Of a DNA stretch of 64,000 bases, positions 26,186 through 33,035 are shown one piece after another. The first letter of the stretch is position 1; every line of letters begins with the position of its first letter. Position numbers and translations under genes: made by a program. Source of the stretch: Enterobacteriaceae bacterium UBA7338 (lineage in GTDB: Bacteria > Pseudomonadota > Gammaproteobacteria > Enterobacterales > Enterobacteriaceae); contig DKPJ01000009.1 of the NCBI GenBank assembly GCA_002480085.1, forward strand, positions 1 to 64,000. The letters are read 5' to 3'. The notes beneath the pieces are model-generated. The model saw only the letters and a list, made by a program, of their open reading frames with translations, was not told where the DNA came from and ran no database searches.

Positions 26186-26724
26186 AACCAAACTCGATAA
26201 TTTTTAGGGTTTTTAAAAAACAACTCCAGCACCTGCCTATATTTATCTTTAAGGTCTGGGCCAATGATTCCCTTGAACCCGGAAATATTTTGAAAATCCC
26301 CCACACCATAGTTCATCAAATAATAAAAATCAGAGAGGATAGATGCTTGTTGTTCCATACTAAAATCAGACAATTTCTTATCGGGTGGTAACGAATAATT
26401 ATAATTAGCCGCCCAGCTAAAAGCCCCCCGGGTACGAACATTCATTCCTACCTGATGCTGCAACACATGCACCATTTCATGAATAAACCAATGCTTATAT
26501 CGCGGATTTTCAATAGAAAAATCATCTCGATAATTCGGCTCACGAAAATAAATCTCACCATTTGGTGTCATCGCCACATTATTTGACTGCATATTGAATG
26601 GTAAGTAGCTGTTATTATGAACTTTAACTTCTGAGTAATTTATTGAATTACTAAACACTGTTTTAGCTAGTGCTATTTCACCAATAGTTAGTGGCCTAAC
26701 CCCGCCTTCTTGTAGATTTGTCAT
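26182..26724 (-). CDS. Candidate T6SS zinc-metallopeptidase effector
   Basis: The 180-residue protein has no signal peptide and a zincin motif HEMVH at residues 82-86. A downstream MEQQA motif (Glu124) is a plausible third zinc ligand, giving the HExxH...E gluzincin layout found in DUF4157/Vgr-related proteins. It lies 61 bp downstream of hcp and is overlapped by an immunity-type lipoprotein, so an Hcp-carried protease toxin is the best reading. The ATG at 26724 is chosen for a GAGAAG site 6-7 nt upstream; the longer frame runs back into hcp and is rejected. The substrate is unknown. Confidence 0.7.
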   Translation of the reverse strand: MTNLQEGGVRPLTIGEIALAKTVFSNSINYSEVKVHNNSYLPFNMQSNNVAMTPNGEIYFREPNYRDDFSIENPRYKHWFIHEMVHVLQHQVGMNVRTRGAFSWAANYNYSLPPDKKLSDFSMEQQASILSDFYYLMNYGVGDFQNISGFKGIIGPDLKDKYRQVLELFFKNPKNYRVWL

Positions 26725-26785
26725 TATATCTTCTCTCGTTGCTAAGATGACCGGGGGATTATCCCCGGTCACGCATATACAAAGA

Positions 26786-27268
26786 TTACGCTTCTTTGTT
26801 TTCTTTGATGTTCCAGCCAGAGCTGCTCTCAGCCCCTTTACCACCAGCGGAAGTCTGCTCCCAGTACTGCTGTTTCACTTTCGCAGCCTGGAATGCATAG
26901 GTCACGCCAACGGTGTCGCCGTTGTCCGCACCAGTGTACTGAATGGACGTTACCAGCACGTCTTCCAGCGTGATACGAGCATATTCCACCTGCTGACCGC
27001 CTGCTTTACAAACAGACAGCTCAATTTTGGTCAGGTGTTTACCGCTGGAGCAATGCTTCAGGATAGCGGTCGTTGATTTGTCGATCAGTGCGTTAACGTG
27101 CAGGTCGTTGAAGTTAACTTTACCGGCACCGCCGCCGCCGCCAACGCTCATATTACCCGGCTGGGAAGCGCCCCAGGAGAAAGAGGTAATATCAGTCCAA
27201 CCAGTGTGATTCGAGTCTTTCGATTCACCTGTAACACCTTCGACCTTCAGGAACATATCAATAGCCAT
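26786..27268 (-). CDS. hcp: Hcp tube protein (TssD)
   Basis: The 160-residue protein starts MAIDMFLKVEGVTGESKD, the standard Hcp N-terminus. It has DITSFSWGASQPG, a glycine run (GGGGGAGKVNF) and the LEDVLVTSIQYTG strand. Hexameric Hcp rings form the secreted tube and carry small effectors in their lumen. The frame upstream of the ATG at 27268 is not Hcp-like and is excluded. A 400-bp non-coding region upstream suggests its own promoter, as usual for this highly expressed gene. Confidence 0.97.
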   Translation of the reverse strand: MAIDMFLKVEGVTGESKDSNHTGWTDITSFSWGASQPGNMSVGGGGGAGKVNFNDLHVNALIDKSTTAILKHCSSGKHLTKIELSVCKAGGQQVEYARITLEDVLVTSIQYTGADNGDTVGVTYAFQAAKVKQQYWEQTSAGGKGAESSSGWNIKENKEA

Positions 27269-27670
27269 AGTATCTACTCTTCGTGATTGAAAATTATTGC
27301 TTTCAAAAAAGCACTTATATGGCAAACAGGAAAGCATGGGGCTGAATAAAACCATCCATATTTTACCTCTGCCTCTAGCCTGAATGCTGTTAACAGCATT
27401 CAGATCATCCAGAGCGGTAGCAATACCACCCCTCTAAATTTGGCTCAGTCGCGCGTTATTACGCGAATGAGTAATAGTTTTACTCGCGCAGAGCTTACAT
27501 CCGCAGCTTTTTTTCTGCCAAAGAATATACTGCAATCGATGCAGAGGGCAACACTACCAAAATTAGTGCCTTCGTCACTTGCGTTATAGTGCTACGGCTG
27601 CGAAAAAATCAGTGAATTACCTAACATTACCTAACAATCGTTATAAGTTACAGGAATTAGTATTAACCTC
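27269..27670 (-). promoter_or_regulatory. Long hcp upstream region
   Basis: This is a 402-bp gene-free stretch between tai4 and hcp. It holds a perfect 24-bp palindrome (listed separately), a small CGCGT/ACGCG hairpin near 27450-27470 and a repeated TTACCTAACA element near 27617-27632. No consensus sigma-70 pair stands out. It probably carries the hcp promoter and regulator sites. Confidence 0.5.
27380..27403. repeat. Perfect 24-bp palindrome upstream of hcp
   Basis: The half-site CTGAATGCTGTT is followed directly by its exact complement, with no spacer. It is about 112 bp upstream of the hcp start and lacks a following T-run, so an operator for a dimeric regulator or an RNA hairpin in the hcp leader are the main options. 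Confidence 0.7.
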
Positions 27671-28099
27671 TCAGTTCTGTGAATTATCTTCCATCCAGGT
27701 ACGTTCGGGATCGCCGATAATCAATTGAGGGATCAGTCTATCAAGTTCATCGCTATGGTAAAGACGTAGACAATTTAAGGTCATGCCCTGTACCTTTGGC
27801 ATTCTTTCGGAATGAAAATAATTTGCGCTGTTTTTATACTTATTAATAATAGCGTTAATTTCATCATTCCCATTTTCAACATCGAAAGGCACCCACTCCA
27901 GCAATGCATTACCGCTGCGTGCGGCATCGAGTGAAAAGTGACTTTTATCATCAGCAACTTGTGAAAGACAGCGGGTTAGCACCATATCTTTAAGGGCTTG
28001 CTTGTATGGCATCTTTTTTACAAACCATACTGGATTATCGCCTGCATTTGCTGTTGCTGAAATGACAAACAATACAAACCCTAAAAGCCTATTACTCAT
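27671..28099 (-). CDS. tai4: Tai4 immunity protein of the Tae4 amidase
   Basis: The 142-residue protein has a signal peptide (about 1-20, ending ATANA). The mature part has the Tai4 family pattern: LKDMVLTRCLSQ, DAARSGNALLEW, INAIINKY and LNCLRLYHSDELDRLI. Tai4 blocks Tae4 in the periplasm to prevent self-intoxication and sibling killing. It lies 109 bp downstream of tae4. A GTG four codons upstream overlaps the GGGAGG ribosome site, so the ATG at 28099 is preferred. Confidence 0.88.
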   Translation of the reverse strand: MSNRLLGFVLFVISATANAGDNPVWFVKKMPYKQALKDMVLTRCLSQVADDKSHFSLDAARSGNALLEWVPFDVENGNDEINAIINKYKNSANYFHSERMPKVQGMTLNCLRLYHSDELDRLIPQLIIGDPERTWMEDNSQN

Positions 28100-28208
28100 A
28101 GCAACGCTCACCTCCCTGGCGGGGATCTGACTGATATTTGTTGCTTTGACATAATACCATTCGAAGCAAGATAGCTCAGCCTAAACCCAAAGCGAAAATG
28201 TCAGAAGC

Positions 28209-28703
28209 TTACTTCAGCTCCCAAAACCAGATTTCCTTACAGTCTGTATAGCAATCTGAGTTACATTGCATCATGTTATCGCCAATCGGCTCCAGCAGAT
28301 CTATATGGCCGCCGTTATAATTGGTAATCTTATTAAAGAACACCACACCTTTGCGATTTCTTAGTTTTTCTGCTGCCTGACGTATATCACTATAGATCTC
28401 AGCTTTACCAAAAACGCTTGTTTTATAAAGCTGATCTGCAAGTAACTTCGCCCCTGGCTCAATCATCTTCCCTTTATAGGGGCCTGTTTTAACGGATAAC
28501 CGACCTTCAAAGTTAACATTACATTTCAGCAAAGCAAGGCTCATTCGCACTGCACAAGTGTTTTGATAACCAGCGTTTGACTTAATGAGTGCGCTCGCGT
28601 CATAACCGATTTCAGAGAAGAGTTGGTCTCGTGAAACGTATCCAGCACGTGCCTCATTAGACGAATAATGATTTTTCTTCAATTGCTCGTAGAGTGGTTT
28701 CAT
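28209..28703 (-). CDS. tae4: T6SS amidase effector Tae4
   Basis: The 164-residue protein has a Tae4-type NlpC/P60-like fold. It has the catalytic cysteine in YQNTCAVRMSLAL (Cys50), the catalytic histidine in NGGHIDLLEP (His133), and a Cys-rich C-terminal loop (146-155) with the closing EIWFWELK. Tae4 cleaves the gamma-D-glutamyl-mDAP bond of peptidoglycan stems in target periplasms. It starts 1 bp after the Rap1a-like gene stop and is followed by tai4. The ATG at 28703 follows GGAGAG; six upstream codons lie inside the preceding gene and are excluded. Confidence 0.93.
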   Translation of the reverse strand: MKPLYEQLKKNHYSSNEARAGYVSRDQLFSEIGYDASALIKSNAGYQNTCAVRMSLALLKCNVNFEGRLSVKTGPYKGKMIEPGAKLLADQLYKTSVFGKAEIYSDIRQAAEKLRNRKGVVFFNKITNYNGGHIDLLEPIGDNMMQCNSDCYTDCKEIWFWELK

Positions 28704-28704
28704 T

Positions 28705-29112
28705 TTATTTGCTCTCTCCACAGGGAAGATCTTTAGCCAATGCTTCAGTGATAAGGACAGATGCTCGCTCTTTTTTACGCTCAGGAGACAGTTTATTCAT
28801 ATAATCGAACAGGCTTTCACGTAAGGAACCTGGTAAAGCCAGTTTGTAGTTGCACCATACCTTACCTTCAGTAGCGTCCATTACACCCAGCAGATACATA
28901 TTCGCTTTAATGCGCTCACGCTCATCGGTTTTCGACAGCCAGGCATTGAGAAAGCGCTCACCACTTAGATTGACATCATTTCGGGAGAGCAAAGCCGTAT
29001 CGCGCAATAGGTTGGATGTATCATCCGCTGGTTGTGATTCCGATGCAGACCACGCTGTTCCACTCAGGCTAAGCAGAACTAAAGGCGCAGCGAGAACGCA
29101 TTTTAGCGACAT
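28705..29112 (-). CDS. Rap1a/Tai-family periplasmic immunity protein
   Basis: The 135-residue protein has a signal peptide (about 1-22, ending GTAWSA). The C-terminal Rap1a-type domain has LLGVMDATEGKVWCNY, then FDYMNKLSPERKKERAS and ALAKDLPC. Rap1a proteins neutralise Tae4-type amidases in Serratia. It lies directly upstream of tae4, so the amidase is flanked by two different immunity families. It has a strong AGGAGG site 8 nt before the ATG. Confidence 0.82.
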   Translation of the reverse strand: MSLKCVLAAPLVLLSLSGTAWSASESQPADDTSNLLRDTALLSRNDVNLSGERFLNAWLSKTDERERIKANMYLLGVMDATEGKVWCNYKLALPGSLRESLFDYMNKLSPERKKERASVLITEALAKDLPCGESK

Positions 29113-29145
29113 ATCATATTCCTCCTGAATAATTGAACCGGCTTA

Positions 29146-29173
29146 CTATGCCGGATCGCGCGATCCGGCATAG
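29146..29173. repeat. Perfect 28-bp palindrome behind tssC
   Basis: The half-site CTATGCCGGATCGC and its exact complement form a GC-rich stem starting 8 nt after the tssC stop and ending about 30 nt before the Rap1a-like start. No T-run follows, so it is more likely a REP-like mRNA-stabilising or processing hairpin than a full terminator. Confidence 0.75.
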
Positions 29174-29180
29174 CTATCAC

Positions 29181-30680
29181 TTATGCATCGTTGCTCTTCA
29201 GCGACGGCAGCTTCGATACCAGACGCAGAGAAACGGTCAGGCCTTCCAGCTGGTAGTGCGGACGCAGGAAGAACTTCGCGGCGTAGTAGCCTGGGTTGTC
29301 TTCGATCTCCTGCACCTGCACTTCCGCTGCGGCCAGCGGTTTGCGGGACTTGGTCTCCTGGGAGGAGTTAGCCGGGTCGCCATCGACGTAGTTCATCACC
29401 CAGTCATTCAGCCAGCGCTCCATCTCTTCACGCTCGCGGAAGGAGCCAATTTTGTCTCGCACGATGCACTTCAGGTAGTGCGCAAAGCGGCAGCAGGCAA
29501 AAAGGTACGGCAGGCGTGCTGCCAGGCGGGCGTTGGCCGTTGCATCCGGATCGTGATACTCCGCCGGTTTCTGCAACGACTGCGCGCCAATAAAGGCAGC
29601 GAAGTCAGAGTTCTTGCGGTGGATCAGCGGCATAAAGCCGTTCTTCGCCAGCTCGGCTTCGCGACGGTCGCTGATGGCGATCTCAGTCGGGCACTTCATG
29701 TCCACGCCGCCGTCGTCGCTCGGGAAGGTATGGCACGGCAGATTCTCTACTGCCCCGCCCGACTCTACGCCGCGGATAGAGGTACACCAGCCAAACTCTT
29801 TGAAGGAGCGGTTGATGTTGGCAGCCATTGCATAGGCGGCGTTCGCCCAGGCGTAGCTGTCATGGTTTGCGCCGTCGGTCTCTTCTTCAAAATCGAAGCT
29901 GTCCACCGGGTTAGAGCGAATGCCGTAGGGCAGACGCGACAGGAAGCGCGGCATCACCATGCCCAGATAGCGCGCATCTTCGGATTCGCGCAGCGAACGC
30001 CAGGCGGCGTATTCGGTATTCTGGAAAATTTTGGTCAGATCGCGCGGGTTCGCCAGCTCCTGCCAGGACTCCATCTGCATCACGCTTGGCGCAGTACCGG
30101 TGATGAACGGACAGTGCGCCGCGGCACCAATGCGCGCCATCTCGCTCAGCAGCTCCACGTCCTGCGGGCTATGGTCGAAGTAGTAGTCGCCGACGATGCA
30201 GCCAAACGGCTCGCCACCGAACTGACCATATTCCTGCTCGTAGACTTTCTTGAAGATCGGGCTTTGATCCCAGCCCACCCCTTTATAGCGCTTGAGAGTG
30301 CGACCCAGCTCCTGCTTGGAGATGCTCATAAAGCGAATTTTCAGCATCTCGTCGGTTTCGGAATTGTTTACCAGGTAGCTCAGACCCCGCCACGCGCTCT
30401 CCAGCTTCTGGAACTCGTCGTGGTGGATAATCTGGTTAACCTGCCGGGAGAGCTGCTCGTCGATACCGGCGATCAGGTTCTGGATGGTGCGATAGGTGTC
30501 GTTAGAGAAGGTAACCGTGTTCTCCAGCGCCTGCTGAGCCAGCGTTTTTACCGCGCTCTCGACGGCTGAACGTGCCTGGTCAGTCTTCGGGCGGAACTCT
30601 TTGTTCAACAGCGCGCTGAACTCATCCTGGCTAAACGCCTGTCCTGCCTGCTGCTCATGTTGTTGAGAAGGATTGCTCAT
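29181..30680 (-). CDS. tssC: T6SS contractile sheath large subunit TssC
   Basis: The 499-residue protein contains the VipB/TssC signature blocks: LESAWRGLSYLVNNSE near residue 94, FDHSPQDVELLSEMA near 168, and LARYLPYLFA-type ARLPYLFACCRFAHYLK near 408. With TssB it forms the sheath whose contraction drives the Hcp tube. Start and length are as in the family. It lies 3 bp behind tssB. Confidence 0.97.
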   Translation of the reverse strand: MSNPSQQHEQQAGQAFSQDEFSALLNKEFRPKTDQARSAVESAVKTLAQQALENTVTFSNDTYRTIQNLIAGIDEQLSRQVNQIIHHDEFQKLESAWRGLSYLVNNSETDEMLKIRFMSISKQELGRTLKRYKGVGWDQSPIFKKVYEQEYGQFGGEPFGCIVGDYYFDHSPQDVELLSEMARIGAAAHCPFITGTAPSVMQMESWQELANPRDLTKIFQNTEYAAWRSLRESEDARYLGMVMPRFLSRLPYGIRSNPVDSFDFEEETDGANHDSYAWANAAYAMAANINRSFKEFGWCTSIRGVESGGAVENLPCHTFPSDDGGVDMKCPTEIAISDRREAELAKNGFMPLIHRKNSDFAAFIGAQSLQKPAEYHDPDATANARLAARLPYLFACCRFAHYLKCIVRDKIGSFREREEMERWLNDWVMNYVDGDPANSSQETKSRKPLAAAEVQVQEIEDNPGYYAAKFFLRPHYQLEGLTVSLRLVSKLPSLKSNDA

Positions 30681-30683
30681 CGA

Positions 30684-31208
30684 TTACTCCTCGTTACCTT
30701 TTACGCTATCGTCATTTTTTGGCATCTGGCTCAGGGATTTGAGCAGGGTCGGATCCTGAAGGATCTTGGCGATCAGCTCTTCTGCACCGTTTTTACCGTC
30801 CATGTAGGTCAGCAGGTTGGAGAGCTGCGTGCGCGCCTCCAGCAGCTTATTGAGCGGCTCGACCTTACGCGCCACCGCATCCGGCAGGAAATCTTCCATG
30901 CTTTCAAAGGTCAGATCGACGTTCAGCTTGCCGTCGCCGGTCAGCGTATTGTCCACATGGAACGCCACGCGCGGCTTTAACGCTTTCATACGCTCATCGA
31001 AGTTGTCGAGGTCGATCTCCATGAACTTACGCTCGTCAACCGCAGGCAGGTTCTCAACCGGCTTACCCGCCAGATCCGCCATCACGCCCATGACGAAGGG
31101 AAGCTGGATTTTGCGCTCCGCACCGTAAATTTCTACGTCGTATTCAATCTGTACGCGTGGCGCACGGTTACGTGCGATAAATTTCTGCCCACTGTTACTC
31201 ATTGCCAT
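30684..31208 (-). CDS. tssB: T6SS contractile sheath small subunit TssB
   Basis: The 174-residue protein has the conserved blocks SGQKFIARNRAPRVQIEYDV, LPFVMGVMADLAG, RKFMEIDLDNFDERMK and the DLTFESMEDFLPDAV helix, the part recognised by TagJ and ClpV in related systems. The ATG at 31208 is preferred because GGAG lies 6 nt upstream; five upstream codons are excluded. Confidence 0.97.
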   Translation of the reverse strand: MAMSNSGQKFIARNRAPRVQIEYDVEIYGAERKIQLPFVMGVMADLAGKPVENLPAVDERKFMEIDLDNFDERMKALKPRVAFHVDNTLTGDGKLNVDLTFESMEDFLPDAVARKVEPLNKLLEARTQLSNLLTYMDGKNGAEELIAKILQDPTLLKSLSQMPKNDDSVKGNEE

Positions 31209-31283
31209 GATGCTCTCCATCAAAGATGCGCTGTGAAAATGTGGCGACCAGCATCAGGCCAGACGCCGTTACAGGGTTATGCG

Positions 31284-32300
31284 TCAATCGCGACGCCCAA
31301 AAATATTTTCCAGTTGATGCACGCCATCCGGAGCCAAATCCCGAATAATGTCCATAAAGTTGAGTTCGATTAGCTTCTGCACCCGGTCAATCATCAGCGG
31401 CGCAGGATGGCTAGGTTCATGCTGGGCGAAATACTGTTTGGCTTTCTCCAGCATCAGCTGTGCGTCGGCACGGCTGGTGACCTGCACGCTGCGCCAGTCG
31501 GCGGCGTACTGAACCGGCTGGGTAGCAGGCGCGGAAGATGTTTCCTCACCGACGGGCGCGGCGTCCTGCGGCGCTGATGCCGCACCGCCGTCGGCCGACT
31601 GGCAGGCGTTAGCCACCAGACCGACGGTTTTTTGCAGCTGCTCCATCTCCGGTACGCCGCTTTCGCTCAGGTAGCCAATCAGCAGTTCGCGGATGGTTTG
31701 CAGACGCTCGTGGATCTGCACCACCGCCTCGATACCCGGCTGGCCGCCGCGGGCCAGTTCGTCAATGAGCCGCGCCCGACCACCCGGGTAGTCGGCGCAT
31801 TCGGTCTTGCTGCCGTCCAGCAACGCCTGGGCATCGCGGAGCGAAATTTCATCACCGCTAGAGCGCAGCAGTGGCGCGCTGCGTAACGCGGCGGTCAGCT
31901 CTGACTTATCGCTTAAGGCGGCCAGGGCGTTGATACGATAAATTGGGTCTGTTTCACCATACTCTTCCAGCAGCGGGTAGAGCGGCTCCCAGTAGAGCGA
32001 GATCGCCTGTTGGACTAACAGCAACCCATCGGCATAGCCTGCCAGCCCGCGGCGTTTGGTCCAGGCATGGGTTAACGCCATGATCACCCGTAGATCTTTG
32101 GTACGCTCAAGCAGCCCGGTCGCGAGTTTTTCTACCGTTGTCCAGTCCGCTGGCTCGGCGGGAATAATGGTCGTGCCAAACTGCTGCTCGGCTTTACCCT
32201 GGCTGGCCTGCTCCATCGCCTGGTAGTCAGCGTCATATTCCAGATTGTCGCCGCAGGGTTTCTCAGGGCTTATCGGGGTAAGAAAGTGATCGATGCTCAT
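31284..32300 (-). CDS. tssA: T6SS cap/assembly protein TssA
   Basis: The 338-residue protein has an N-terminal ImpA-type domain (ISPEKPCGDNLEYDADYQAME, then HAWTKRRGLAGYADGL and LYWEPLYPLLEE). A variable linker near 240-265 and a C-terminal oligomerisation region (RADAQLMLEKAKQYFAQHEPS, split block) follow. TssA coordinates baseplate docking and sheath polymerisation. It is encoded 75 bp upstream of tssB and 11 bp behind tagF. Confidence 0.93.
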   Translation of the reverse strand: MSIDHFLTPISPEKPCGDNLEYDADYQAMEQASQGKAEQQFGTTIIPAEPADWTTVEKLATGLLERTKDLRVIMALTHAWTKRRGLAGYADGLLLVQQAISLYWEPLYPLLEEYGETDPIYRINALAALSDKSELTAALRSAPLLRSSGDEISLRDAQALLDGSKTECADYPGGRARLIDELARGGQPGIEAVVQIHERLQTIRELLIGYLSESGVPEMEQLQKTVGLVANACQSADGGAASAPQDAAPVGEETSSAPATQPVQYAADWRSVQVTSRADAQLMLEKAKQYFAQHEPSHPAPLMIDRVQKLIELNFMDIIRDLAPDGVHQLENIFGRRD

Positions 32301-32311
32301 CAGATACCTGC

Positions 32312-33019
32312 TTATTCAAACATGGGCGGATAAAGCCCGTGACGTCCGGGTCTGGCCCCGCCTGCGGGATCGAACAGCAGCGTAAAGAGCTGTCCGGTAA
32401 AGTTACCGCTGTGGACGTGGGTGTAGAGCGGATAACCATCACTGCGGTTGGTCCACCAGAAGCTGGTCTGCCGCTGCGGGTCAAAACACTCTGCCGCCTG
32501 CGGCCAGCTCAACGTGCAGCGCTCTTCGCCTTCATAACCAATGACATCCAGAATGTCGGAGCGCACCTGAGGTTCCGCAGGCTGTGGCGCGGGAATAGCC
32601 ATCAGCGCCTGGTCCAGCTGTTCCGCAGAGTAGGTGTTACGTACGGCGTGCAGCAGAACGCGCCCCAGCTGCTGATACCAGCTTTCCGCCTGGGCCAGCA
32701 GGCGCGGCGACCACTCGGTCGGGTTAAAAGAGAGCTGGGCGCAGACTGGATAGCGGCGGCCTACGCTATCGCGCCCCGGCAGCAGGCAGCCCATCTGCAC
32801 CATCTGGCTACCCAGCATCGGCGGCACAACAAAATTCCATACCGGCGCGGCGCTGAAATCGCGCTCGCTGCCGCGGAGATCCTCCTGCTGCCAGGCGTGT
32901 AAGCCCACCTGAAACCAATGCGACCACTGGCGCTGCAGCGAGTCGGGAAAGCGACGCTGTAAGAAATCACCGGCACTGGGTAACTTTCCGTACCAGCTTG
33001 TCGCGAGAGTATTCGTCAT
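32312..33019 (-). CDS. tagF: T6SS-associated negative regulator TagF
   Basis: The 235-residue protein starts with the DUF2094 signature WYGKLPSAGDFLQRRFP and contains PVWNFVVPP, GRRYPVCAQ and the late FWWTN block. TagF restrains T6SS assembly post-translationally by interacting with Fha in Pseudomonas. The ATG at 33019 has AGGA 8 nt upstream and lies 16 bp behind the tssM stop; the longer frame overlaps tssM and is rejected. Confidence 0.92.
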   Translation of the reverse strand: MTNTLATSWYGKLPSAGDFLQRRFPDSLQRQWSHWFQVGLHAWQQEDLRGSERDFSAAPVWNFVVPPMLGSQMVQMGCLLPGRDSVGRRYPVCAQLSFNPTEWSPRLLAQAESWYQQLGRVLLHAVRNTYSAEQLDQALMAIPAPQPAEPQVRSDILDVIGYEGEERCTLSWPQAAECFDPQRQTSFWWTNRSDGYPLYTHVHSGNFTGQLFTLLFDPAGGARPGRHGLYPPMFE

Positions 33020-33035
33020 ACGGCTATCCTTGCGA

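Noticed and set aside
26725..26844. N-terminal extension of the metallopeptidase frame
   Set aside because: These codons overlap the hcp 3' end; the ATG at 26724 has the ribosome site.
27269..27355. 29-codon N-terminal extension of hcp
   Set aside because: Hcp proteins start at MAIDMFL; the extension has no family likeness.
29133..30569. Plus-strand ORF of 478 codons
   Set aside because: It is the antisense shadow of tssC, with low-complexity His/Arg/Leu composition and no family likeness.
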